Part shown: positions 7,842-16,913 of the stretch, piece after piece
Numbering within the stretch: position 1 is the stretch's first letter
Layout of the letters: every line of letters starts with the position of its first letter
Assembly (NCBI GenBank): GCA_051745835.1
Contig: JBNJEL010000022.1
Span: forward strand, 1-23,739
Origin: JBNJEL01 sp051745835
GTDB lineage: Bacteria; Bacillota; Halanaerobiia; Halobacteroidales; Acetohalobiaceae
Direction: 5' to 3'
DNA length: 23,739 bases
Made by a program: the position numbers and the translations under genes
The notes under the pieces: generated by a model
Told to the model about the DNA's origin: nothing
Seen by the model: only the letters and a program-made list of their open reading frames with translations
Database searches by the model: none

Positions 7842-9248
7842 TTAAACCTCCACACTTAACTCCTCATTTAACTTACTTGCTACCTTCAAACGTTGACTCA
7901 CTAATTTATCTCCTACAGTCCAAATATCTCCTGCTCCTAAAGTTAAAACTAAATCGCCGCTACCTACGTGTTGATAAAGATAATTATAGATACCATCTAA
8001 AGTAGCAATAAACTTAGCTTTATTAAAAGAGCGTTGATTAATTAACTGAGCAATTTTTTCTGCTTTAACTCCTGGAATCGGATCTTCTCCACTAGCATAA
8101 ATATCAGTAATAATCACTTCATCTGCCGCTGTAAAGGATTGGCTAAACTCTTCTAAGAACAGTTTAGTACGAGTATAACGATGTGGTTGAAAGACAGCAA
8201 TCACACGATCGAAATCCATATTAGCAGCAGCTGATAGGGTAGCTTCTAACTCAGTAGGATGATGAGCGTAATCATCAACCACTATAGCTCCTTGATACTC
8301 ACCCTTTCTCTCAAAACGGCGCTTAACTCCTTTAAAATCAGCTAAAGCAGAAGCAATCTCTGTAAAATCTAATCCGATATAGAGTCCAATACTAATTGCC
8401 GCTAAAGCATTATGTAAATTATACTCTCCCGGAACCTGTAATTTCAAATTCCCTAACCTATTATCTACCTGATAGATAGTAGCCTGCACTCCAAACTGTT
8501 CTAACTTAATATCTCGTGCTACTATCTCAGCTTGCTGATTAAATCCATAAGTTAAATTTGTAACTGCTAAATCTTCTGCTAAAGCAGCTACCTTAGAGTC
8601 ATCTATACAGAGTACACCACAGCCACTAGTTGGTATTTGATTTAAAAACTCAGTAAAGGTATCCAAAATTTGCTCTTCTGTCTTATAATAATCTAGGTGA
8701 TCATTTTCAATATTAGTTACTACTCCAATCTCTGGTTCCATAAATAATAAAGAACCATCGCTCTCATCAGCTTCCGTAACAAAATAATCTCCACTACCTA
8801 ACTTAGCATTTCCATCAATTAAATCTAATTCACCGCCCACTAAGATAGTAGGATCTAATTGATTAGCCTCTAAAATAGTTGCTACCATTGCGGTGGTTGT
8901 TGTCTTACCGTGAGTACCTGCAATAGCTATACCTTGCTGCCTAGACATCAACTCTCCTACCATCTCAGCTCGCTTTAAGATTGGTATTGTTAATTGACGA
9001 GCTTTAACTAACTCTGGATTACTCTTAGGAATTGCTGAAGAATAGACTACTTTATCGGCGCCAATTACATTACTACCATGGTGTCCAATACTTATTTTAG
9101 CACCACGATTGCGTAAATTAAGTATCAACTCAGATTCTTTGAGATCGGAACCACTTACTTGATAACCCAAATCCAGCAAGAGATTAGCGATACCGCTCAT
9201 ACCAATACCGCCAATACCAACTAAGTGAATCTGTTGATTATTATCCAT
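7842..9248 (-). CDS. murC: UDP-N-acetylmuramate--L-alanine ligase MurC
   Basis: This ATP-dependent cytosolic ligase (468 aa) adds L-alanine to UDP-MurNAc. The N-terminal nucleotide-binding fold has GIGGIGMSG (residues 11-19). The central ATPase domain has the P-loop GTHGKTTTT (111-119), whose His is typical of MurC, followed by TEADESDGS and NIENDHLDYY. The C-terminal domain includes VVDDYAHHPTE and FQPHRYTRT. ATG at 9248 is preceded by a purine-rich site (GGAGAGGGAG). It begins a four-gene block, murC-murB-murA-ddl. A 135-base gap before it and a terminator after it make that block a possible separate transcription unit. Confidence 0.97.
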   Translation of the reverse strand: MDNNQQIHLVGIGGIGMSGIANLLLDLGYQVSGSDLKESELILNLRNRGAKISIGHHGSNVIGADKVVYSSAIPKSNPELVKARQLTIPILKRAEMVGELMSRQQGIAIAGTHGKTTTTAMVATILEANQLDPTILVGGELDLIDGNAKLGSGDYFVTEADESDGSLLFMEPEIGVVTNIENDHLDYYKTEEQILDTFTEFLNQIPTSGCGVLCIDDSKVAALAEDLAVTNLTYGFNQQAEIVARDIKLEQFGVQATIYQVDNRLGNLKLQVPGEYNLHNALAAISIGLYIGLDFTEIASALADFKGVKRRFERKGEYQGAIVVDDYAHHPTELEATLSAAANMDFDRVIAVFQPHRYTRTKLFLEEFSQSFTAADEVIITDIYASGEDPIPGVKAEKIAQLINQRSFNKAKFIATLDGIYNYLYQHVGSGDLVLTLGAGDIWTVGDKLVSQRLKVASKLNEELSVEV

Positions 9249-9290
9249 AACTTCTCCCTCTCCTTCTTTATCTACCCTATCACATATGCT

Positions 9291-9320
9291 ATAGTATGCA
9301 ACTTAATCTTAATCTGTTAA
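9291..9320 (-). promoter_or_regulatory. Possible promoter of murC-murB-murA-ddl
   Basis: The murG-murC gap of 135 bases contains no gene. On the minus strand TTAACA (9315-9320, 5 of 6 for -35) and TACTAT (9291-9296, 4 of 6 for -10) are 18 bases apart. A perfect TATAAT also occurs at 9321-9326 but lacks a good -35. CATACTAT in the same place resembles a sigma-E -10 box, with no partner at the right distance. The region's size, compared with gaps of 1 to 63 bases upstream, is the main reason to expect a promoter. Confidence 0.3.
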
Positions 9321-9383
9321 ATTATACTTGTCCAAATCTAAAGATCATAATTTAATTAACTATACTTTAGAATTTTAAAAAAA

Positions 9384-10490
9384 TCAAACTAAACCCTCTA
9401 CCAAATTAAGGATATGCTCTCCTGCTTCGGGCTTACCTAACTTTTTACTAGCTGCTGACATTGCTTCTAATCTATCCTCAGCAAAAATTAACGCTTCAAT
9501 CTGTTCTACTAACCGCTTACCAGTTAATTCGCTATCTAATATAACCTCTGCTGCTCCTTGTTCTTCTAACGCCCGAGCATTATGTTCTTGATGATTCTCA
9601 GCAGCATAAGGATAAGGAATCAAAATTGCAGGAATTCCTCTAGCAGTTATTTCTGCCAATCCTGTAGCTCCCGCTCGCGAAATAACTAAATCACTAGCCG
9701 CTAGCCCAGCTGCCATATCATATAGATAATCCTTAATTATAACATTACCTTCTTCGTGAGGTGTTATACCCATTGTCGCAGCTACTTCTTGTACCTCAGC
9801 AAAATTATTATGACCAGTAATATGTAACAACTGCACTTGACTATGCTCCTGCACAAAACGATATACCTCTTCCATTGCTTGATTAATACTGCGTGCTCCT
9901 CTACTGCCGCCAAAACTAAGAATAATTTGACAATCACTATCCAAACCAAGTTTTCGACAGCTTTCTTCTTTAGTTGCTGCTATAATCTCAGGACGAATTG
10001 GATTTCCTGTCCACTCTAAGCTAGCCTGAGAAGTAAAATGTTTTGTCGCTGCCTTATAACTAAGAGCAACCTCATCTACTACATAAGCCAATAATTTATT
10101 AGTTAATCCCGGATAAGCATTCTGCTCTTGGATAATTGTCTGCTTACCTAATAAGGCAGCCGCTAAGACAACCGGTCCACTCACATAACCACCAGTACCA
10201 ATGACAACATCAGGCTGAAAATCATTGATTATCTTTCTTGCCTGCCAAACTCCAACTCCAGTTAGAAATAAACTAACCAAGATTTCAGGTGATAACTTTC
10301 TTGGTAATCCGCGACAAGGAATAGTTCTTAATCTATAACCGGCTTCGGGAACCACCTCTGCTTCTAGTCCTTCACTACTACCTACAAAAAGAATTTCTGC
10401 CTGGCTATACTCTGCTTCAATAGTGCGTGCTACAGCCAAGCCGGGATAGATATGCCCCCCTGTACCACCACCGGTAATCAGTACTCTCAT
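9384..10490 (-). CDS. murG: Lipid II synthase MurG (undecaprenyl-PP-MurNAc-pentapeptide GlcNAc transferase)
   Basis: This peripheral membrane GT-B glycosyltransferase (368 aa) adds GlcNAc to lipid I, giving lipid II. The N-terminal Rossmann domain begins with GGGTGGHIYPGLAV (residues 7-20; His13 is the conserved active-site residue). A second glycine-rich motif, SFGGSRGARSIN, lies mid-protein. The UDP-GlcNAc-binding region reads SRAGATGLAEI and ENHQEHNA. ATG at 10490 follows AGGAG by seven bases. It is 14 bases after ftsW, and the ftsW-murG neighbourhood is standard in dcw clusters. A run of seven T's lies just after the stop on the minus strand, but I see no good hairpin with it. Confidence 0.97.
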   Translation of the reverse strand: MRVLITGGGTGGHIYPGLAVARTIEAEYSQAEILFVGSSEGLEAEVVPEAGYRLRTIPCRGLPRKLSPEILVSLFLTGVGVWQARKIINDFQPDVVIGTGGYVSGPVVLAAALLGKQTIIQEQNAYPGLTNKLLAYVVDEVALSYKAATKHFTSQASLEWTGNPIRPEIIAATKEESCRKLGLDSDCQIILSFGGSRGARSINQAMEEVYRFVQEHSQVQLLHITGHNNFAEVQEVAATMGITPHEEGNVIIKDYLYDMAAGLAASDLVISRAGATGLAEITARGIPAILIPYPYAAENHQEHNARALEEQGAAEVILDSELTGKRLVEQIEALIFAEDRLEAMSAASKKLGKPEAGEHILNLVEGLV

Positions 10491-10504
10491 TTAACCACTC
10501 CTAA

Positions 10505-11590
10505 TTAAATATGACGTGAAATATTTAGTAAAACACCTACTCCTGATAACATAATTACTAACGAAGAACCACCATAACTAATAAAGGGCAGTGTCATTCC
10601 GGTAACCGGCATCGAACCGGTCACTACTCCAATATTAATTACTGCCTGCATGGTAATCATCGTAGTAATTCCTACTGCTAAAAAACTAGCAAATAAATCT
10701 GGTGCTTCCACAGCTATCTTTAAACCACGCCAAGCAAAGAGAAAGAAAAGTAAAATAATTACTACTGCTCCTAAAAAACCTAATTCTTCTCCAATGATAG
10801 CAAAGATAAAGTCAGTTCCCGGCTCAGGTAAGTAAAAAAACTTCTGTCTACTTTGCCCAATACCAACTCCAAAAAGTCCTCCCGAACCTAAAGCATATAA
10901 AGATTGAATAATATGAAATCCAGTTCCTAGTGGATCATCCCAAGGATGAAGAAAAGCTAAAAATCGCTTCATCCGATAAGTAGCACTACCAATCAAGAAA
11001 GCTACTCCCGCTATACCAGCTAATCCTAAGCCCAAGATATGTTTTAACTCTACTCCAGCCGCTATAAACATAACCATTACTGTACCACAAATTGTAACAG
11101 TAGTGCCTAAATCCGGCTGCATTAAAATCAACAGACTATTTACCCCTAAAATAAATAAGGGAGGACCTAGTCCTTGAACAAAATCATCTAACCGTTCTTG
11201 TTTATTAGCTAAATAATGAGCCATATAAATAACCAGCGATAATTTAACAATTTCAGAAGGTTGAATCCCTAAACCACCAACGCCTAACCAACGACGTGAA
11301 CCACCAACTACTTTACCAAAAATCAAAACAGCAACTAATGATAGAATACTCATTATCATACCTGGTCTAGCTAACTTTTTATATAAATTATAATTAACTG
11401 TCATAAAGAAGGTCATTGCTCCTACTCCAATCAACGACCAGACTAACTGTTTCTTTAAAAAGTGAAAACTGTCACCGTAATTAGAATAGGCACGAATAGA
11501 GGTAGAACTAAAGACCATCACCACTCCAAACCCCAATAAAAAAATCATCGTAAAGAAAATTATCAAATCAGGTGGTTTTCTCTCTTGCAT
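10505..11590 (-). CDS. ftsW: Lipid II polymerase FtsW (SEDS family; SpoVE-like)
   Basis: This polytopic SEDS protein (361 aa, about ten hydrophobic segments) polymerises lipid II into glycan strands together with a class B PBP. Family motifs include FHFLKKQLVW near residue 45, GGSRRWLG near 93, QPSEIVKLSLV, QPDLGTT, and the C-terminal PEPGTDFIFAIIGEELG and LPFISYGGSS, the latter a signature of FtsW/RodA/SpoVE proteins. Position between murD and murG argues for FtsW/SpoVE rather than RodA; sequence alone cannot separate FtsW from SpoVE. ATG at 11590 follows AAGGAGG by seven bases, with the site inside the end of murD, whose stop is one base upstream. The SpoVD-like PBP in this cluster is its likely partner. 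Confidence 0.95.
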   Translation of the reverse strand: MQERKPPDLIIFFTMIFLLGFGVVMVFSSTSIRAYSNYGDSFHFLKKQLVWSLIGVGAMTFFMTVNYNLYKKLARPGMIMSILSLVAVLIFGKVVGGSRRWLGVGGLGIQPSEIVKLSLVIYMAHYLANKQERLDDFVQGLGPPLFILGVNSLLILMQPDLGTTVTICGTVMVMFIAAGVELKHILGLGLAGIAGVAFLIGSATYRMKRFLAFLHPWDDPLGTGFHIIQSLYALGSGGLFGVGIGQSRQKFFYLPEPGTDFIFAIIGEELGFLGAVVIILLFFLFAWRGLKIAVEAPDLFASFLAVGITTMITMQAVINIGVVTGSMPVTGMTLPFISYGGSSLVIMLSGVGVLLNISRHI

Positions 11591-11591
11591 G

Positions 11592-12962
11592 CTAGTTCCT
11601 CCTTAAATTAAACACAGCCTCTTTAAACTGCCTCCCTCTTACTTTGTAGCTAGCAAACATATCCCAGCTAGCACAACCTGGTGATAACAAGACTACTGAT
11701 CCAGAAGCACTTAGCTTACTAGCTTTAGTAACTGCTGCTTTAATCGAAGTAACGTGCTTAATTCTATCTTCAGTAAATCCTTTATCTACTACTTGTTGAT
11801 GAATTTCATCTGCTGTCTCTCCTAATAAGATCAACTGCTTAACATTATTCTGAATCTGAGCTGCAAACTCAGTTAAATCACCATCTTTATCCATCCCACC
11901 AGCAATTAAGGTTATCGGCTGCTCAAATGTCTCTAAAGCCTTAATTGCTGCTGCTGGATTAGTCGCCTTCGAATCATTAATATAGATAGTATTATCTATC
12001 GTTGCAACTTCTTCAATCCGGTGTTCTACTCCAGTAAACTCACGTAATATTTCAGTGATAGTTGTTGCTTCAACCCCTTGCAATAAAGCAATAGCAACAG
12101 CACCTAATACATTCTCTAAATTATGCGGACCCTTAATCTTAATCTCTTCTAAATCAATTAATGGCTGATGCTCTGCTGTTAAATTATTAATTAATTGACC
12201 ATCAGCAATATAGAGTCCCTTACTTAATTCTTCCTGCTGACTAAAAAAGATTACCTCTCCACTTGTCCGTTCAGCCATCTGCCTCGTTAAAGACTGATCA
12301 TAATTTAAAACTGTATAATCACTTGGCTTTTGGTTACTAAAAATTCTCTCCTTAGCTCTACGATAATTATCTAATGTTTGATGACGATTTAAGTGATCTG
12401 GAGTTAAATTCAAAACCAGACTAATCTGCGGCTGAAAAGTATCTATATTTTCTAATTGAAATGAACTAATCTCGGCAATCACTACTCCCTGTTTAGAGAC
12501 CTGACTAATCTGTTCAATTAATGGAGCACCAATATTACCGCCGACTACTGCTTCCTGCTTAGAAGCCTTAAATATTTCACCGATTAAAGTAGTAGTTGTT
12601 GTCTTACCATTAGTTCCCGTAATAGCTATAATTGGAGCTGGAGAGAACTGATAAGCTAGTTCAACCTCACTAATAATCTTAATTCCACAAGCACGTGCCT
12701 GTTTTAAGATCGAAATATCTGTCGGTACTCCCGGACTAATTACTATCAAATCAGTACTATCAAGTATTGTCTGACTATGTCCCCCTAAATCAAAATCTAT
12801 CTCATAAGAACTTAATTCCTCTAATTCAGCTTGCAAATCACTAGCTTTCTTAACATCACTAACTACTACCTCTGCTCCTTGCTCTGCTAAAAATTTGGCT
12901 GTAGCTACACCAGTTCGTTTACCTAATCCTAAAACTACAACCTTCTGATTTCTTAATTCCAC
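11592..12962 (-). CDS. murD: UDP-N-acetylmuramoylalanine--D-glutamate ligase MurD
   Basis: This cytosolic Mur ligase (456 aa) adds D-glutamate to UDP-MurNAc-L-Ala. The N-terminal UDP-binding domain starts VVVLGLGKRTGVATA. The ATPase domain has the P-loop GTNGKTTTT (residues 116-124), then EISSFQLE and NLTPDHLNRH. The C-terminal domain has INDSKATNPAA and LLSPGCASWDMF, both MurD signatures. Translation starts with GTG at 12962 behind a modest site (GGTGAG, six bases upstream); an out-of-frame ATG closer by reads only four codons. It lies 35 bases after mraY and one base before ftsW, an arrangement that suggests translational coupling with ftsW. Confidence 0.97.
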   Translation of the reverse strand: MELRNQKVVVLGLGKRTGVATAKFLAEQGAEVVVSDVKKASDLQAELEELSSYEIDFDLGGHSQTILDSTDLIVISPGVPTDISILKQARACGIKIISEVELAYQFSPAPIIAITGTNGKTTTTTLIGEIFKASKQEAVVGGNIGAPLIEQISQVSKQGVVIAEISSFQLENIDTFQPQISLVLNLTPDHLNRHQTLDNYRRAKERIFSNQKPSDYTVLNYDQSLTRQMAERTSGEVIFFSQQEELSKGLYIADGQLINNLTAEHQPLIDLEEIKIKGPHNLENVLGAVAIALLQGVEATTITEILREFTGVEHRIEEVATIDNTIYINDSKATNPAAAIKALETFEQPITLIAGGMDKDGDLTEFAAQIQNNVKQLILLGETADEIHQQVVDKGFTEDRIKHVTSIKAAVTKASKLSASGSVVLLSPGCASWDMFASYKVRGRQFKEAVFNLRRN

Positions 12963-12997
12963 TATCCACTCACCATACCTTTCTTTACTTTAATCCA

Positions 12998-13951
12998 CTA
13001 CACTCCTAATAGACCTACTAATGATAACACAGCTGCTACAATCCAAAATCTAACTACAACCTTACTTTCTGCCCAACCCTGCAGTTCAAAGTGATGGTGT
13101 AGAGGAGTCATTCTAAATAATCGTTGACCATCAGTTAATCTAAAGTAAGTAACTTGGATTATCACTGACAGAGCCTCTAATACATATACTCCACCAATAA
13201 TCATTAAAAAAAGTTCTGTCTTAGTTAATACTGCAATTACTGCTACAGCACCGCCCAAAGCAAGTGAACCTGTATCGCCCATAAATACTTGAGCCGGATA
13301 ACTATTAAACCAAGCAAAACCTAGACAAGCACCTACAATCGAGACAGAAAAAATTGCTAAGTCATAATGACCAATCATCAAAGTAAGTGCTGTATAAGTA
13401 ATTGCTACTATGATGGTTACACCTGTTGCTAAGCCGTCTAAACCGTCAGTTAAATTAACAGCATTTGAAGTTCCAATCAAGACTACAGTAACAAAAGGAA
13501 TAAAGTAGATACCTAAATCTATAGTAGTCCCCAAATAAGGGATAATTACTTCCGAACCAAGTTTTAAATCATATAAAGTATAATATCCTAATAACAGACC
13601 AATAATAATCTGTCCTACTAACTTATGTTTAGCTTGTAAACCTAACGAACGATTAGCAATAATCTTAATCGAATCATCTAACAGCCCCAACCCGCCGTAA
13701 CCTAACGTTACGAATAGAGCCCAAAATAATTTAGAATTAATATCAGTAAATAATAATACCGAAGTTACAATAGAAATTAAAATTATCACTCCGCCCATTG
13801 TTGGAGTGCCACTCTTTTGTAAATGTCTATCAGGACCGACCTCTCTAATATTCTGTCCAAACTTCAACCGCCGTAATAAATTAATCATAATCGGCCCGGA
13901 CAATAAAGTAATTGCAAAAGCAGTAGCAGCTACATAGACTAAATCTATCAT
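12998..13951 (-). CDS. mraY: Phospho-N-acetylmuramoyl-pentapeptide-transferase MraY
   Basis: This integral membrane enzyme (317 aa, about ten transmembrane segments) transfers phospho-MurNAc-pentapeptide to undecaprenyl phosphate, forming lipid I. Conserved cytoplasmic motifs are PTMGG (residues 50-54), the Asp pair in LLDDSIKI (about 90-97), NLTDGLDG (166-173), MGDTGS (224-229) and the histidine motif TPLHHHFE (282-289). ATG at 13951 has GGGAGG nine bases upstream. It follows murF by 15 bases. The length is close to that of Firmicute homologues. No oddities seen. Confidence 0.98.
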   Translation of the reverse strand: MIDLVYVAATAFAITLLSGPIMINLLRRLKFGQNIREVGPDRHLQKSGTPTMGGVIILISIVTSVLLFTDINSKLFWALFVTLGYGGLGLLDDSIKIIANRSLGLQAKHKLVGQIIIGLLLGYYTLYDLKLGSEVIIPYLGTTIDLGIYFIPFVTVVLIGTSNAVNLTDGLDGLATGVTIIVAITYTALTLMIGHYDLAIFSVSIVGACLGFAWFNSYPAQVFMGDTGSLALGGAVAVIAVLTKTELFLMIIGGVYVLEALSVIIQVTYFRLTDGQRLFRMTPLHHHFELQGWAESKVVVRFWIVAAVLSLVGLLGV

Positions 13952-13966
13952 ATCCTGCGTCCTCCC

Positions 13967-15361
13967 TTACTCTTCTAACAACCTTGCTTCTATTTCTTCT
14001 AGCTTCATTCCACGCGAAGCTTTAAGTAAGATTGTATCATCTGGCTGTAATATCTGCAATAACTCTCTACTAGCTTCCTCATTATCTTGACAAATAAAAA
14101 CCTGCTGAGAACTCATTCCTAACCGCTTAGCTTCTTGTCCGATTAAGGCTGCCAAATCACCGACAGTAATCAAATAATCAATCTCTCGTTCAATTACTAC
14201 TGCACCTATCTTACGATGTAGCTCTTTGGCTTTACTGCCTAACTCTAGCATATCTCCTACTACTGCAATTAAATTACCATCTTCATCTCTCATATCAGCT
14301 AATAATTTCAAACCTGATCGCATTGAAGTAGGATTAGCATTATAAGCATCATTAATTAAAGTAATATTTTTCTCTAACTCCTTTATCTCACCACGCATTG
14401 CTGTTAGTTTAGGATTAGCTAAACCTTCTTCTATCTCTGTCAGCTTTAAACCCAACTCTAATCCAACACCAATTGCAGCTAAAGAGTTATAAACATTATA
14501 CTCACCCAGTAGCGGTAACTTAAACTTCTTAGTTTGATCTAACCACTGCACTACAAATTCAATTCCGGATGCACCTAAATTATTCACTTGAACTACTTGT
14601 AAATTATTATTATCTTGATATCCATAGTGTAAAGATTTCACCCCTGCCTGTTGTCCCATTGGACGCACATAATCGTCATCACCATTTAAGATCGCTTGAC
14701 CATTATCCGATAAATTATCAATTAGTTCACTCTTAGCAGCAGCTATATTAGCCTGACTACCTAAACACTCTAAATGAGTTAAGCCTACATTAGTCACTAC
14801 ACCTAGCTGTGGATTAGCTATCTCACAAAGCTGCTTAATATCGCCTAAACTCCTCATCGCTAACTCTAAAACCGCTACTTCACAGTTAGAATTCAGCCTA
14901 AATAAAGTTAAAGGCAACCCAAACTCATTATTGTAGTTGCCTTCAGTCTTTAATACTGTAAACTTTTCTTCTAATACAGAAGCTATCAGATCTTTAGTCG
15001 TAGTCTTACCTGTACTCCCGGTGACTCCAATTACGGTAATCTCAAATCTACTGCGATAGTAAGCAGCTAAATCTTGTAAAGCCTGAGTAGTATCTGCTAC
15101 CCCAATTACTACTACATCAGTGGAAAAATCATATCGCTCGCGCTCACTTTCTTTAATTACTACACCTTTAGCTCCTGCAGCTACAGCTTCTTTGACAAAA
15201 TCATGTCCGTCAAATCGATCACCTTCAATCGCAAAGAATAATTCATCTCCGTTAATCTTTCTCGAATCAATGGCAACCTGATCTATCTTAGCTCCTAATC
15301 TACCACTAATTAAATCTCCTTCAATTTCAGTTATAAACTCTGCAACCTTTATTGTTTCCAT
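13967..15361 (-). CDS. murF: UDP-MurNAc-tripeptide--D-alanyl-D-alanine ligase MurF
   Basis: MurF (464 aa) adds the D-Ala-D-Ala dipeptide made by Ddl, completing the soluble pentapeptide precursor. The N-terminal domain has IDSRKINGDELFFAIEG. The central domain has the P-loop GSTGKTT (residues 115-121), LELAMRSLGDI and TNVGLTHLE. Later NDAYNANPTSM is a MurF signature, and VVGDMLELG marks the C-terminal domain. I place the start at ATG 15361, one base after the murE stop. The ribosome site GAGGTG lies in the end of murE, seven bases upstream. A GTG at 15370 overlaps that site and is unlikely. Confidence 0.97.
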   Translation of the reverse strand: METIKVAEFITEIEGDLISGRLGAKIDQVAIDSRKINGDELFFAIEGDRFDGHDFVKEAVAAGAKGVVIKESERERYDFSTDVVVIGVADTTQALQDLAAYYRSRFEITVIGVTGSTGKTTTKDLIASVLEEKFTVLKTEGNYNNEFGLPLTLFRLNSNCEVAVLELAMRSLGDIKQLCEIANPQLGVVTNVGLTHLECLGSQANIAAAKSELIDNLSDNGQAILNGDDDYVRPMGQQAGVKSLHYGYQDNNNLQVVQVNNLGASGIEFVVQWLDQTKKFKLPLLGEYNVYNSLAAIGVGLELGLKLTEIEEGLANPKLTAMRGEIKELEKNITLINDAYNANPTSMRSGLKLLADMRDEDGNLIAVVGDMLELGSKAKELHRKIGAVVIEREIDYLITVGDLAALIGQEAKRLGMSSQQVFICQDNEEASRELLQILQPDDTILLKASRGMKLEEIEARLLEE

Positions 15362-15362
15362 C

Positions 15363-16850
15363 CTATTCACCTCTAACTTTAGCTAACGACTCACGCGCTA
15401 CTTCTCGGTCATCAAAAGGTACTGTCTTATCTTTGAATGTCTGATAATTCTCATGACCTTTACCTACTATAAAGACTAGGTCATCACTCTCTGCTTGCTG
15501 AATTCCATAATCAATTGCTTGAGCACGATCCTCTATTATCACATAATCTTCATCTACTCCTTCAATCTTTCCTTCAGCTTCAATTCCTGCTTGAATATCC
15601 GCAATAATTTCTTTTGGATCTTCACTACGAGGATTATCTGAAGTAATAACTGCAAAATCAGCTAAAGTAGTCGCTACCTGCCCCATAATTGGCCGCTTAT
15701 CACGATCACGATCTCCACCGCAGCCAAAGACTACAATAATTCTACCCTCTACAAAATCTTGAGCTGTCTCTAAAATATTACGTAGACTATCAGGAGTATG
15801 AGCATAATCAACTATTACACCAAAATCTGTAGTTCCTTCTATAATTTCAAATCGTCCTGCTACTCCCTGTACCTGCTCCAAACCAGATTTAATATCTTGA
15901 GGGCTAATCTTAAGACTTAACGCTGCTCCAATAGCCGATAGAGTATTATATACATTAAATAGACCAGTGATATTTAAATCCAACTCTATCTTACCTTTCA
16001 TTGTATCAGCAACAAATTCAACTCCCGTTGGATTAACAGTAATTTCTGTTGCTCTCAAGTTGGCATCCTTCTCAATACTATAAGTAATAATCTCTCCTTC
16101 AGTTACAGATATAAATTGATCGCTATTTGGATCATCAATATTAATAATTGCTGTCTTATCTGCACCATCAAAGTTAGTAAATAATTTCTGCTTAGCTGCT
16201 AAATAATCAGCAAATGACTCGTGAAAATCTAAATGATCCTGGGTAATATTAGTAAAGATCGCTACATCAAAATCAACCCCAGCTACCCTCTGTAAATCCA
16301 AAGCATGAGAAGAAACTTCCATTACCACATGAGTTACTCCTTCTTCTACCATCTCAGCTAAGAGCGAAGCTATATCTAACGCCTCCGGAGTAGTTCGCTG
16401 AGAATCAAAAGTTCGTTCACCAATCTTATTTTTAATTGTACCAATTAATCCCGTCTGATGACCTGCTTCTTCTAAGATAGAATCAATAAGATAAGTATTA
16501 GTCGTCTTACCATTAGTACCTGTAACCCCTACTACTGTTAGCTGTTGAGAAGGATAATCATAGAAAGCAGAGCTAACCTTAGCTAAACTACTTCTCGTGT
16601 CACTAACTTTAATTACAGTTATCTCACTACTTAAATCTATATCACGAGTTACTAAGATAGAATTAGCTCCATTAGCTACCGCTTCTGTTATGAAATCATG
16701 ACCATCATGAGTAAATCCTTCAATACAGACAAAGAGATAATTCTCCTGTACCTCTCGCGAATCATAAGCTATACCTGCTATCTTTGTTTCCAATTCACCT
16801 TGGAGTACTTCAAAATCTAATCCAGTCAGTAAGCTATCTAATTTCTTCAA
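15363..16850 (-). CDS. murE: UDP-MurNAc-tripeptide synthetase MurE, meso-diaminopimelate type
   Basis: MurE (495 aa) adds the third residue of the stem peptide. The P-loop GTNGKTT is at residues 111-117. The Lys of AKQKLF (Lys220) corresponds to the carbamylated lysine of Mur ligases. DNPRSEDP at 405-412 is the motif associated with meso-diaminopimelate binding, whereas lysine-adding enzymes differ there. The start is TTG at 16850, eight bases after a strong AAGGAGG; the encoded N terminus KKLDSLL fits family members, and no ATG or GTG is correctly placed. It follows the PBP gene by 63 bases and ends one base before murF. Confidence 0.96.
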   Translation of the reverse strand: MKKLDSLLTGLDFEVLQGELETKIAGIAYDSREVQENYLFVCIEGFTHDGHDFITEAVANGANSILVTRDIDLSSEITVIKVSDTRSSLAKVSSAFYDYPSQQLTVVGVTGTNGKTTNTYLIDSILEEAGHQTGLIGTIKNKIGERTFDSQRTTPEALDIASLLAEMVEEGVTHVVMEVSSHALDLQRVAGVDFDVAIFTNITQDHLDFHESFADYLAAKQKLFTNFDGADKTAIINIDDPNSDQFISVTEGEIITYSIEKDANLRATEITVNPTGVEFVADTMKGKIELDLNITGLFNVYNTLSAIGAALSLKISPQDIKSGLEQVQGVAGRFEIIEGTTDFGVIVDYAHTPDSLRNILETAQDFVEGRIIVVFGCGGDRDRDKRPIMGQVATTLADFAVITSDNPRSEDPKEIIADIQAGIEAEGKIEGVDEDYVIIEDRAQAIDYGIQQAESDDLVFIVGKGHENYQTFKDKTVPFDDREVARESLAKVRGE

Positions 16851-16913
16851 CCGCTTAGCCTCCTTAAACTACTTGGTAACTATTATTATACATCCAAACT
16901 AAATTATGCATAT

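Noticed and set aside
9285..9300. Sigma-E -10-like CATACTAT upstream of murC
   Set aside because: The only -35-like partner (GTATAATT) is 21 bases away, too far for sigma-E spacing.
9837..10019. Plus-strand 60-codon frame inside murG
   Set aside because: Antisense shadow with no ribosome site or family features.
10650..10835. Plus-strand 61-codon frame inside ftsW
   Set aside because: Antisense to transmembrane segments of FtsW; Lys-rich composition is an artefact of reading the opposite strand.
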